NCBI GenBank assembly: GCA_018828145.1
Contig: JAHJWO010000016.1
Span: 1-48,023, forward strand
Length of the DNA stretch: 48,023 nucleotides
Direction of reading: 5' to 3'
Source: Alphaproteobacteria bacterium
GTDB lineage: Bacteria; Pseudomonadota; Alphaproteobacteria; Rhizobiales; Devosiaceae
Made by a program: the position numbers and the translations under genes
Shown here: piece by piece, positions 24,845 to 32,958 of the stretch
How the letters are laid out: each line of letters opens with the position of its first letter
How positions within the stretch are numbered: position 1 is the first letter of the stretch
Notes under the pieces: generated by a model
What the model was told of the DNA's origin: nothing
The model's database searches: none
The model's input: only the letters and a program-made list of their open reading frames with translations

Positions 24845-25628
24845 GCGCGGGCCATTCGGCAAGGAAGGCGTCCCGTGCACGCAGGCCACCGCTGACCGAC
24901 TGGCGGGTTTCATCCTGGTCCAGCCGCACGAAGACGAGCACCTCTTCGCCCTTGCGGGCCAGACCGACATACCAGCCCCAGCCGCGCGCCCTGTCGAAGC
25001 TGCCATCCGCCCGCCGGGGGAAGGCAGAGCCGGTCTTGCCGATCACCTGCCAGCCGTCCGACGTCTGACGCTGCTGCATGATCGACATGGTCGTCTCGGT
25101 CGCGTGCCGAGACACGGGCAACCGGCCGGTGACAAATCGGGACATGAAGGTGAGCTGCTGGCGCGGGGTGAGCTTGAGCGACGAACTTATCCAGCTCCGC
25201 TCCAGACCGTTGTCAGCCCCGGGGTCGCCGGAGAAATCGGCATTGCCGTAACCGAAGTCACGGGCATAGTCACCCAGCGTCCCGGCGCCAAGCTCCCTGG
25301 CGACGACCTGCGAATACCAAACGACGGAATATTCCATCCAGCGCTGCGGATCGGTGACCTGCCGCCAGTCAGGCCCACCCCAATCGGCATAGCCTTCGAC
25401 AAATGGCAGGGCAGGATGGTTCGCATCGGTCAGAAGGCCCGAGTCAAAGCCCATGAGCGCGAGCGGAACCTTGAAGGTGGAAGCGGGCGTGGTCGGCGTA
25501 TCGCAGCCGGGGCCGGACTCGATCAGCACAGAACCGGTATGCGCATCGGCAATCAGGGTGCAGAGGGTCGCGGCCTGCGCAGGCAGGCAAGCAAGGCACG
25601 CGCAGAGGATGGTCAGAAGACGCAGCAT
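24822..25628 (-). CDS. Class D (OXA-type) beta-lactamase-like protein
   Basis: A 268-aa exported serine beta-lactamase of class D. A signal peptide (MLRLLTILCACLACLPAQA) precedes the domain. All class D motifs are visible: STFK with nucleophile Ser50 and Lys53, SVV in MEYSVVWYSQVVARELG, YGN in DFGYGNADFSGDPG and KTGS in VIGKTGSAFPRR, followed by WYVGLA. Class D enzymes open penicillins and sometimes carbapenems; the sequence does not give the spectrum. No mobile element or integron is nearby and composition matches the neighbours, so it looks like a resident chromosomal gene. I chose the ATG at 25628; a GTG two codons earlier is possible. Confidence 0.9.
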   Translation of the reverse strand: MLRLLTILCACLACLPAQAATLCTLIADAHTGSVLIESGPGCDTPTTPASTFKVPLALMGFDSGLLTDANHPALPFVEGYADWGGPDWRQVTDPQRWMEYSVVWYSQVVARELGAGTLGDYARDFGYGNADFSGDPGADNGLERSWISSSLKLTPRQQLTFMSRFVTGRLPVSRHATETTMSIMQQRQTSDGWQVIGKTGSAFPRRADGSFDRARGWGWYVGLARKGEEVLVFVRLDQDETRQSVSGGLRARDAFLAEWPALTEPLSR

Positions 25629-25676
25629 GGACACCCCGTATGACGATAACGCCAGGTCCTTGGCCGAGCTCAGCGG

Positions 25677-26990
25677 CTATTTCATGGTTTTGGCGGGGGC
25701 GACCTTGCTATTCTGCTTGGTGACCAGCAGCTGGTTGAGGCGCATGCGATCGGCGTCGACCACTTCGAATGTATAGCCGCCGGCCTCCACCCGGTCGCCC
25801 TTGCGGGCGGCGCGGCGCAGGCGGTGGACGATGAAGCCACCAATGGTCTCGTAGGCGCCTTCGGTCTGCAGATGCTTGATGCCCAGCGCCTGGGCGACCT
25901 CGACCAGCGGGGTGACGCCATCGATGAGGTAGCTATTGTCCTCGCGGCGCAGGATGGGCTTTTCCTCGAAGGGATTGACCAGGCCCTGAACCAGGGCAGC
26001 CATCAGGTCCTTGAAGGTAACGATACCCACCACATAGGCATATTCGCTGACCACTAGGGCAAAGCCGGTATTCTGGGCCTGGAACTCGGCCATCACTTCC
26101 CAGACATTGAGGGAGTCCGGCACCGAGAGCACGTCGCGGCGCGTTTCGGCGAAATCGAAGGAACTCGAATGCTCGAAAGCGGCGGCCAGGGCATCCTCGG
26201 CGCGGACGCAGCCGATGACATTGTCCAGCCCGCCATCGCATAGCGGATAGCGCGAAAACGGAGACTGGTGCACCTTTTCGCGCTGCACCTCGACCGGGTC
26301 GCGGATGTCGAGATAGACGATATCGTCGCGCACCGTCATCACCGAGGTGACGCTGCGCAATTCGAGCGCCAGCACATTCTTGATCAGCTGGTGCTCGTTC
26401 TTCATCAGCGCGCCCGAGGCTTCGCCGCCGGCCAGGATCATGCGGAAATCCTCGCTGGTCACTTCGTCATTGCGATCGGGCTTGAGGCGCAGCAGCGCAA
26501 TCAGCCAGTCGGACAGGGTGCTGAACACCCAGACCAGGGGCTTGAGCACGCGCACCTGGATTTCGAGAAACCCGCCCACGAACAGCGCCGCGCGCTCAGG
26601 CATCATCATGGCAATGCGCTTGGGAGTGAGGTCGGCGAGGAGAATGAACAGCGTCGTCACCACGACGAAGGACAGCAGACCGCCAACGGCGACGGCGGTT
26701 TCGAGCGGCATGACGCGCGCCAGCACCGTGGCGAAGTGGGGCGTGAGGAATTCGGAGCCGACGATACCGGCCAGGATGGAGACGGCATTGGTGCTGATCT
26801 GCAGGGCGGTGATGACGCTGCCGGCGCTGGCCCGCAGCTTGATGAAGCGCAGGGCGCGGACGTCACCCTGCTCGGCCAGGGCGCGAATGCGGATTTCCCG
26901 CGCCGCGGCAAAGGCGATTTCCGCCAGGGCGATCAGGATGCCGATCGAGATCAGCAGGGCGAGCAGCAGCAGTCCGAGCAATGCGTTCAT
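25677..26990 (-). CDS. CNNM/CorC-HlyC-family membrane protein (DUF21 + CBS pair)
   Basis: A 437-aa inner-membrane protein. Residues 1-190 are a DUF21/CNNM transmembrane domain with about four segments (LLISIGILIALAEIAFAAAR, then LAGIVGSEFLTP and LSFVVVTTLFILLADLTPKR). A CBS pair follows (about residues 210-335), then a CorC_HlyC C-terminal domain with GYTFEVVDADRMRLNQLLV. Members are described as magnesium/cobalt efflux proteins or hemolysin-like; metal transport or its regulation is the better-supported view. It starts 33 bases after the AEC transporter stop on the same strand, so cotranscription is likely. The start at 26990 is the first ATG; a GTG two codons upstream exists. Confidence 0.9.
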   Translation of the reverse strand: MNALLGLLLLALLISIGILIALAEIAFAAAREIRIRALAEQGDVRALRFIKLRASAGSVITALQISTNAVSILAGIVGSEFLTPHFATVLARVMPLETAVAVGGLLSFVVVTTLFILLADLTPKRIAMMMPERAALFVGGFLEIQVRVLKPLVWVFSTLSDWLIALLRLKPDRNDEVTSEDFRMILAGGEASGALMKNEHQLIKNVLALELRSVTSVMTVRDDIVYLDIRDPVEVQREKVHQSPFSRYPLCDGGLDNVIGCVRAEDALAAAFEHSSSFDFAETRRDVLSVPDSLNVWEVMAEFQAQNTGFALVVSEYAYVVGIVTFKDLMAALVQGLVNPFEEKPILRREDNSYLIDGVTPLVEVAQALGIKHLQTEGAYETIGGFIVHRLRRAARKGDRVEAGGYTFEVVDADRMRLNQLLVTKQNSKVAPAKTMK

Positions 26991-27023
26991 GGGCACTCTA
27001 TAGACCGCAAAGGCGGCGCCGAC

Positions 27024-27959
27024 CTATAGGGTCAGAATATAAAGCCAGCCCGAAATGGTGACGGCCGAGGCGATCGTGGCGATCAGGATGGTATTGGCGG
27101 CGACGCTGACGCTGCGATTGTAGTAGGTGGCGAAGACATAGACATTGACGCCGGCCGGCATGGCAGAGAGCAGGATGCCGTAGCGGGCGATGTCCATGGG
27201 CACGCGCAACACCCAGATCATCAGCACATAGGCGATGGCGGGGTGAACGATCAGCTTGATGGCTGAAGCCACCAGCGCCTGCTTCCAGTTGTCGGAAAGC
27301 TTGAATTCGTTGAGAGCGCCGCCAATGCCGAACAGCGCCGCGGGGACCACGGCGGAGCTCATCATCACAAGGAAGGCCTCGGCGGGCTCGATCAGCTGCA
27401 GGCCGGAGAAATAACCGATCATGCCGGCGGCAATGCCCCAGATCAGCGGATTGGACGCCACGCGCCGTACGGCAACGACCAGGGTCTTGCCGAGCGAAGC
27501 GCCATCCCGGCGCATCAGCTCCATGGTGACCATGCCGACGGTCAGCAGGATGGCGCCATGCACGCCGATGATGGACAGCGTGACCGGCAGGGCATCGGCC
27601 CCATAGGCGCGCTGCATGATGGGCAGGCCGATCAGCACGGTATTGGTGAAGGTGCCGGAAAAGCCGACCGAAACCGCCTCGCCCGGCGTGTTGCCGAACA
27701 GCTTGAGCGCAATGACGATGCCGATGGCAAAGCAGATGAGGGCGCCCAGATAGAATGGCCCGAGAATGGCCGGATTGAACGCGGCGCTGAAATCGCTGGT
27801 GACGAGCGAATAGAACAGCAGGCAGGGCGTCGCGAAATTGTTCACGAAGGCGATCAGGCTCTTGATGCCCTCGGCGGGATAGAGCCGGAATCGCACGGCG
27901 CCATAGCCGAGCGCCATCAGCGCGAAAACAGGTGCGATAACCGTGAGGATGGCGAGCAT
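27024..27959 (-). CDS. AEC-family transporter (auxin efflux carrier family)
   Basis: A 311-aa inner-membrane transporter with about ten hydrophobic segments in two halves. MLAILTVIAPVFALMALGYG is the typical start. FVNNFATPCLLFYSLV in the first half and GVNVYVFATYYNRSVSVAAN in the second hold the conserved family motifs. Members carry malonate, malate or other organic anions in bacteria; plant auxin carriers give the name. I chose the ATG at 27959 because the extra upstream residues are not membrane-like. It is divergent from glpD across a 176-base region with operator-like repeats, some of which could control this gene. Confidence 0.88.
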   Translation of the reverse strand: MLAILTVIAPVFALMALGYGAVRFRLYPAEGIKSLIAFVNNFATPCLLFYSLVTSDFSAAFNPAILGPFYLGALICFAIGIVIALKLFGNTPGEAVSVGFSGTFTNTVLIGLPIMQRAYGADALPVTLSIIGVHGAILLTVGMVTMELMRRDGASLGKTLVVAVRRVASNPLIWGIAAGMIGYFSGLQLIEPAEAFLVMMSSAVVPAALFGIGGALNEFKLSDNWKQALVASAIKLIVHPAIAYVLMIWVLRVPMDIARYGILLSAMPAGVNVYVFATYYNRSVSVAANTILIATIASAVTISGWLYILTL

Positions 27960-28024
27960 GGCCGGGGCTTCCGTGGCCGGAGAGACCCCCTGCCTAGCCG
28001 CCGGATGCGGCGGGGTCAATGTCC

Positions 28025-28040
28025 ATCTTGTATGGTAGAT
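28025..28040. promoter_or_regulatory. Shared operator-like box, glpD/AEC intergenic copy
   Basis: ATCTTGTATGGTAGAT is found again, with one mismatch in 16 bases, upstream of uxaC (34403-34418, opposite strand). It has partial dyad symmetry (ATCT...AGAT), as seen for GntR-family operators. It lies 66 bases upstream of the AEC transporter start and 96 bases upstream of the glpD start, so either gene may be the target. Confidence 0.5.
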
Positions 28041-28050
28041 TGGACGTGAG

Positions 28051-28114
28051 GTACGCGGTCAGCAAACGAAACTCTTTTGCTTCCAAAACGAAATCAAACC
28101 GCGTACAAACGAAA
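28051..28114 (+). promoter_or_regulatory. glpD operator region with three phased AAACGAAA repeats
   Basis: The octamer AAACGAAA occurs three times in direct orientation, at 28064-28071, 28086-28093 and 28107-28114, spaced 22 and 21 bases apart, that is, on the same face of the helix. A perfect 9-base inverted repeat, GTACGCGGT (28051-28059) and ACCGCGTAC (28098-28106), embraces the first two copies. DeoR-family repressors such as GlpR commonly bind repeated short elements of this kind with a CGAAA core. The likely reading is GlpR control of glpDK by glycerol-3-phosphate; no glpR gene is in the window. Confidence 0.6.
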
Positions 28115-28135
28115 GCAGCAACAGGGGGCCCTGAC

Positions 28136-29632
28136 ATGGCTGGCAGCGACAGCGTCGACATTTTCGTCATTGGCGGCGGGATCAACGGTGCCAGTGTGGC
28201 GCGCGACGCCGTGGGCCGCGGCTATACGGTTGCGCTGGCGGAGATGAACGACCTGGCCTCCGGCACGTCATCGGCCGCCACCAAGCTGGTGCATGGCGGG
28301 TTGCGCTACCTCGAGCATTATGAATTCCGCCTGGTGCAGGAAGCTCTGTCGGAGCGCGAAGTGCTGTGGGCCGAGGCGCCCCATATCATCAAGCCGCTGC
28401 GGTTCGTGCTGCCGCACCACAAGGGGCTGCGGCCCGCCATGGTGCTGCGGGCAGGCTTGGCCATGTATGACTATATGGGCGGGCGCCGGCTGTTGCCGCC
28501 CACCAAGACGCTGGACCTGACCCGGCACGAGACGGGCAAGCCGCTCAAGCCGGGCTATCGGCTGGGCTTTGAATATTCCGACTGCTGGGTCGATGACGCG
28601 CGCTTTGTGGTGCTCAATGCCCGCGACGCGGCGGATAAGGGCGCGGCCATCCATGTGCGCACAAGGGTGACGAGCGTCCGCCGGGACCAGAATGGCTGGC
28701 TGGTGGAGCTTGATGGCGAAGCGGGGCGGCAGAGCGTGCGGGCCAGGCTCGTGGTCAATGCAGCCGGTCCCTGGGTGGACGATGTCATCACCGGCGCTAT
28801 GGGCAAGAATGGCGCGCACAATGTGCGCCTGGTCAAGGGCAGCCATATCGTGGTGCGCAAGCTCTATGACCACGACCGCTGCTACATCTTCCAGAATGCG
28901 GACGGGCGCATCATCTTCGCCATTCCCTATGAGGACGATTTCACCCTGATCGGCACGACCGACGAGGACTATACCGGCGACCCCAAGGACGTGAAGATTT
29001 CGGACGGGGAGACCGACTACCTGCTCGGCGCGGCGAGCGAGTATTTCGCCAGCCCGGTGACGCGCGACCAGATCCACTGGACCTATTCGGGCGTGCGCCC
29101 ACTATTCGACGATGGCGCAAGCGCGGCGCAGGAGGCAACGCGCGACTATGTGCTCAAGGTCGATGGCGATGCCGCAACGGGCTCGGCCATCAACGTCTTT
29201 GGCGGCAAGCTGACCACATCGCGCCGGCTGGCTGAATCGGTGCTCGAGAAGATCGAGGAACTGCTCGGCAAGAAGGGTGCGCCCTGGACCAAGACGAGCC
29301 GGCTGCCCGGTGGGGAGTTCGAACCGCTGGCCTTTGACGCCGAACTGCGCCGGCTCGGCATGGCGCATGCCGGCATGCCGCAGGGCCTGCTGCGGCGGCT
29401 GATGCGGCTCTACGGGACGAAATCGCGCACAGTGCTGGGCGACGCGAAGACCGTCGACGATTTGGGCCTGCATTTCGGGGCCGATCTCTATGCGGCCGAG
29501 GTCGATTACCTGGTTGCCAATGAATGGGCGCGGACGGCACAAGATGTGCTGTGGCGGCGCACCAAGCTCGGGCTGCGCGTGAGCACGGAAGAAGCCGCAA
29601 GGCTCGAGGATTACCTGGCCCAACGCGGCTGA
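28136..29632 (+). CDS. glpD: Aerobic glycerol-3-phosphate dehydrogenase
   Basis: A 498-aa FAD-dependent, membrane-associated enzyme that oxidises glycerol-3-phosphate to dihydroxyacetone phosphate and feeds electrons to quinone. The FAD motif [20 protein letters not shown] is at residues 8-27, followed by [25 protein letters not shown], the classic GlpD signature. [13 protein letters not shown] and [13 protein letters not shown] ([12 protein letters not shown]) also fit, and the C-terminal helical domain is complete. The ATG at 28136 gives the family start; longer frames run into the operator region. It lies 14 bases upstream of glpK with which it forms an operon. Confidence 0.96.
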   Translation: MAGSDSVDIFVIGGGINGASVARDAVGRGYTVALAEMNDLASGTSSAATKLVHGGLRYLEHYEFRLVQEALSEREVLWAEAPHIIKPLRFVLPHHKGLRPAMVLRAGLAMYDYMGGRRLLPPTKTLDLTRHETGKPLKPGYRLGFEYSDCWVDDARFVVLNARDAADKGAAIHVRTRVTSVRRDQNGWLVELDGEAGRQSVRARLVVNAAGPWVDDVITGAMGKNGAHNVRLVKGSHIVVRKLYDHDRCYIFQNADGRIIFAIPYEDDFTLIGTTDEDYTGDPKDVKISDGETDYLLGAASEYFASPVTRDQIHWTYSGVRPLFDDGASAAQEATRDYVLKVDGDAATGSAINVFGGKLTTSRRLAESVLEKIEELLGKKGAPWTKTSRLPGGEFEPLAFDAELRRLGMAHAGMPQGLLRRLMRLYGTKSRTVLGDAKTVDDLGLHFGADLYAAEVDYLVANEWARTAQDVLWRRTKLGLRVSTEEAARLEDYLAQRG

Positions 29633-29646
29633 ACCGGAGGGGACGC

Positions 29647-31134
29647 ATGAGCGGTTACATTCTGGCCATCGACCAGGGCACGACGTCGAGCCGGGCCATC
29701 GTGTTCGGCAAGGACCGGACCATTGCCGGGCTGGGGCAGAAGGAATTCACCCAGATCTTCCCGCAGGATGGCTGGGTCGAGCACGACCCCGAGGAAATCT
29801 GGGAGTCCGTTGTCTGGGCGGTCAAGACCGCGCTCAAGGATGCCAAGGTCGAGGCCAAGGATATTGCCGCGATCGGCATTACCAATCAGCGCGAGACCAC
29901 GCTGATCTGGGACCGGGCCACGGGCAAGGCCATCCACAATGCCATCGTCTGGCAGGACCGGCGCACCGCGGCCTATTGCGCCAAGCTGAAAAAGGCGGGG
30001 CACGAGAAGCTGGTGACCCGCAAGACCGGGCTGTTGCTCGACCCCTATTTCAGCGGCACCAAGGTCAGGTGGCTGCTCGACAATGTGAAGGGCGCGCGCA
30101 AGCGGGCCGAAAAGGGCGAACTAGCCTTCGGAACGGTGGACAGCTTCCTGATCTGGCGGCTGACCGGTGGCAAGGTGCATGCGACGGACGCGACCAATGC
30201 GGGCCGGACCCTGCTGTTCGACATTGCGAAGAATAGCTGGGACAAGGGACTGCTCGCGCTATTCGACGTTCCGGCTGCGCTGTTGCCGGAGGTCAAGGAC
30301 TGCGCCGACGACTTCGGGGTAACCGACCCAGCCTTGTTTGGCGCGCCAATCCCCATCCTGGGGGTAGCAGGTGACCAGCATGCAGCAAGCATAGGGCAAG
30401 CATGCTTCAAGCCAGGGATGCTGAAATCCACCTATGGGACGGGGTGTTTTGCCCTGCTGAATACCGGTTCGGACATGGTGCGATCACGCAACCGGCTGCT
30501 GACCACCATCGCCTATCGGCTCGATGGCAAGACCACCTATGCCCTTGAAGGCTCTATCTTTATTGCTGGCGCCGCGGTGCAGTGGATCCGGGACGGACTG
30601 AAGCTGGTCAAGCATGCCAGCGAGACCGGCCCCCTAGCCCGCACCGCCGATCCCAGCCAGCACGTCTACATGGTCCCCGCCTTCGTCGGCCTCGGCGCCC
30701 CCTGGTGGGATGCCGAGGCGCGGGGCGCAATCTATGGTCTGACGCGCAATTCGGGGCCGGCCGAGATCGCGCGGGCAGCGCTGGAGGCGGTCTGCTACCA
30801 GACCCGCGACCTGCTCGATGCCATGCGCAAGGACTGGAAAGGCGGCGGCGACACGGTGCTTCGCGTGGACGGCGGCATGGTGGCGTCAGACTGGACCATG
30901 CAATTCCTGGCCGACATTCTCGATGCGCCAGTGGATCGGCCGGTGATCCTCGAGACGACGGCGCTGGGGGCGGCATGGCTGGCAGGTTCGAAGGCCGGGG
31001 TGTGGCCGGGCATGAAGGAATTTGCCGAGAGCTGGGCGCGCGATGCGCAATTCAAACCCAGGATGGAGGCCGCCGAGCGGAAGACCAAGATCAAGGGCTG
31101 GGACATAGCGGTGCGACGGACGCTGACGCAATGA
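29647..31134 (+). CDS. glpK: Glycerol kinase
   Basis: A 495-aa cytoplasmic kinase of the FGGY family that phosphorylates glycerol to glycerol-3-phosphate, the GlpD substrate. Marks are [16 protein letters not shown] (ATP phosphate site), [44 protein letters not shown], the FGGY signature near residue 360 ([20 protein letters not shown]) and [19 protein letters not shown] lies upstream of the ATG and the gene follows glpD by 14 bases. No glycerol facilitator or transporter gene is adjacent here. The stop lies 13 bases from the convergent CAP-domain gene. Confidence 0.97.
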   Translation: MSGYILAIDQGTTSSRAIVFGKDRTIAGLGQKEFTQIFPQDGWVEHDPEEIWESVVWAVKTALKDAKVEAKDIAAIGITNQRETTLIWDRATGKAIHNAIVWQDRRTAAYCAKLKKAGHEKLVTRKTGLLLDPYFSGTKVRWLLDNVKGARKRAEKGELAFGTVDSFLIWRLTGGKVHATDATNAGRTLLFDIAKNSWDKGLLALFDVPAALLPEVKDCADDFGVTDPALFGAPIPILGVAGDQHAASIGQACFKPGMLKSTYGTGCFALLNTGSDMVRSRNRLLTTIAYRLDGKTTYALEGSIFIAGAAVQWIRDGLKLVKHASETGPLARTADPSQHVYMVPAFVGLGAPWWDAEARGAIYGLTRNSGPAEIARAALEAVCYQTRDLLDAMRKDWKGGGDTVLRVDGGMVASDWTMQFLADILDAPVDRPVILETTALGAAWLAGSKAGVWPGMKEFAESWARDAQFKPRMEAAERKTKIKGWDIAVRRTLTQ

Positions 31135-31147
31135 GCCAGAGAAAGCG

Positions 31148-31666
31148 CTAGACCATCCACGCCTCGAAGCTACCGCCGGCAATCATAGCCCAATAGAGCT
31201 TGCCGCCCGGCCCGCGCGCCGCAGCGAGGCCGAATTCGGTAAACTTGTGATTAAGCAACGTGCCGCGGTGGCCGGACGAGGCCATCCAGCCCTCGATGGC
31301 GCCCTGCAGGCTGGTATAACCCTTGGCGACGTTTTCGCCCACGGCGCCGAGGTAACCTGCTGCAGTGACCCGCTCGCGCAGGGTGACGCCGAGATCATGA
31401 CTCAACGTGTTCTTCTGCGCCATGAGTCGCGCCTGCGAGCGGGCGGCAGCTTCGAGGCGGTCATTGTAGCGCCAGGGCGGAGCACCATTGGCCCGGCGCA
31501 CGGCATTGATGGCTGTCAGGATTTCTTCGTCACTGAGCGCTTCCGGCGTACTGGCCGCCGATTTCGGCAGGACAGGAATGGTCGCGGAACAGGCGGCAAG
31601 CGTGGCGGTCGCGGTCAGCAGGATGAAGCCGCGACGGGTCGTGGTGTTCAGCATCAGTGGGTCCAT
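31148..31666 (-). CDS. CAP/SCP-domain lipoprotein with Tat-like signal
   Basis: A 172-aa exported protein. The N-terminus holds a twin-arginine-like motif (TTRRGFILLTATATLAACS) and a lipobox (LAAC), so a Tat-exported lipoprotein is likely. The rest is a bacterial CAP (SCP/PR1) domain: ILTAINAVRRANGAPPWRYND, SQARLMAQKNTLSHDLG with the conserved His, GAVGENVAKGYTSLQGAIEGWMASSGHRGTLLNHKF (landmarks GENVA and SSGHR) and YWAMIAGG. Bacterial CAP proteins are of unclear function. The start is uncertain: ATGs at 31687, 31666 and 31654 are all possible and none has a strong Shine-Dalgarno; 31687 would overlap the APH gene. Confidence 0.85.
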   Translation of the reverse strand: MDPLMLNTTTRRGFILLTATATLAACSATIPVLPKSAASTPEALSDEEILTAINAVRRANGAPPWRYNDRLEAAARSQARLMAQKNTLSHDLGVTLRERVTAAGYLGAVGENVAKGYTSLQGAIEGWMASSGHRGTLLNHKFTEFGLAAARGPGGKLYWAMIAGGSFEAWMV

Positions 31667-31673
31667 GAAGGTT

Positions 31674-32522
31674 TCAGGCCTGATCATAGGCACTGAGCAG
31701 ATGGGGCAGCACGGCCAGATCGGTGGTGATGGGACTGCCGGCCGCCAGATCCCAACAGGCGCTCAGCGCCGAATGGGCCGCAGCATAACCCAAAACGCGC
31801 TTGCGATTGAAGCCCAGCCGGGTCTCGAAGGCATCGGCCAAGGCATTGATGCGTTTCGGACTTGCGGCGAGCTGGATCGCGCCATGCGGATTGCGAAACA
31901 CATTGGCGACTTCATAGAGCGGATCGCCAATCAGGCCCTTGGGATCGATGGCCAGCCAGCCGCGATCGGATGACAGGATATTGTCGTGGTGCAAATCGCC
32001 ATGCAGCGGCAATTGCGCGCTCGGCCGGTCAAACAGCTTCAGTGCTATGCCGCTGGAACGGGCATAGAGGTCGCGCGCCGTATGCGGCCAGGCGCGCACA
32101 TTGGTGTCGAACAGAGCCTGGAAGCGCTCGCGCAAGGGCTGCAGGTCATCGGGTGCGCCATCGCGGGGGCGATGGAGATTGGCGACGGTGGTGCAGATGG
32201 CAATGGTCGCCTCGTCGTCGTGACCGGCCCGCGCAGCATCGCCCAAGGTTCCACCATCGAGCCATTCCATGAAGATGGTATTGCCGTGAATGTCGAAGAT
32301 GGTTGCCGCGCCCTCCCCGCCATACCACTGCATCAGCCTTGCGCCCCGGCCCTCTTCTTCGGCGGCGAGGGGTTTCAATATCTTGATGGCACCGTAGTTG
32401 CGGCCATTCTGTTCGACGCGGAAAATCCAGCTACGCGGCGACTCGGCCACCGGCGTCGACTTGGTCAGGGACCAACGGATCATGGCGCGGCTGAGCGCGG
32501 TTTCGACAGGCGACTGATTCAT
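31674..32522 (-). CDS. APH(6)-like kinase (streptomycin 6-phosphotransferase / hydroxyurea family)
   Basis: A 282-aa cytoplasmic kinase of the APH(6)/hydroxyurea phosphotransferase family. The catalytic loop LPLHGDLHHDNILSSDRGWL and the metal-binding AIDPKGLIGDPLYEVANVFR are signatures of streptomycin 6-kinases. GAIKILKP holds the ATP-binding Lys and FMEWLDGG the hinge. Chromosomal members may act on streptomycin or on unknown metabolites; resistance is possible but not shown. I chose the ATG at 32522, which gives normal family length; no clear Shine-Dalgarno is visible. The CAP gene follows on the same strand and may be cotranscribed. Confidence 0.88.
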   Translation of the reverse strand: MNQSPVETALSRAMIRWSLTKSTPVAESPRSWIFRVEQNGRNYGAIKILKPLAAEEEGRGARLMQWYGGEGAATIFDIHGNTIFMEWLDGGTLGDAARAGHDDEATIAICTTVANLHRPRDGAPDDLQPLRERFQALFDTNVRAWPHTARDLYARSSGIALKLFDRPSAQLPLHGDLHHDNILSSDRGWLAIDPKGLIGDPLYEVANVFRNPHGAIQLAASPKRINALADAFETRLGFNRKRVLGYAAAHSALSACWDLAAGSPITTDLAVLPHLLSAYDQA

Positions 32523-32738
32523 GGCGGCATTAGAGCAGAAGGCGCGGGCGGATTCGACCAGTAGCCGCATATGGCCGGTAAACTTGCTGAAATCGAGGCG
32601 GTAACCTGCCGGTAAGGCTGACAGTTGGCGGAATGGCAACCCTAACGGCAGGAAGGGCTGGCCGGGCAAGGCTTCGTTACCCTTGCGGGCGCAGCATGTC
32701 CGGACGCGAAACGAGGACCTGCAGGGGAGGACCTTACG

Positions 32739-32915
32739 ATGACGCATCAACCTTTTGACGACCGGCGCGAACCGGCGCGGCTTTCCGACATCATCGCCGC
32801 CGACGAGGCGCATCCGACTTTCGGCCGCCAGGTGATGAACGGACTGGGTGGCCTGCTGGTCCTGATGATCACCGGTGTGGTGGTCGTGCTGCTGGTGCTG
32901 TGGAAGTCACCCTGA
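32739..32915 (+). CDS. 58-aa single-span membrane protein
   Basis: A short ORF with a good GGGGAGG site eight bases upstream of the ATG. The N-terminal 32 residues are polar and charged (MTHQPFDDRREPARLSDIIA), and residues 35-55 form one hydrophobic helix (GLGGLLVLMITGVVVVLLVL), ending WKSP. It has no recognised family. Its layout, polar head plus one membrane helix, is like the 55-aa protein at 34580 though with reversed charge: this one is acidic-to-neutral at the N-terminus. It sits between the divergent APH gene and the convergent uxaC. Confidence 0.7.
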   Translation: MTHQPFDDRREPARLSDIIAADEAHPTFGRQVMNGLGGLLVLMITGVVVVLLVLWKSP

Positions 32916-32958
32916 GCGCGTTCTGCCCCTCCCACGACACGAGAGGGGCGAAGCGCGT

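Noticed and set aside
23183..25006. Minus-strand frame of about 607 codons over the alpha-E and transglutaminase-fold genes
   Set aside because: Shadow of two real genes; no membrane, signal or domain signature.
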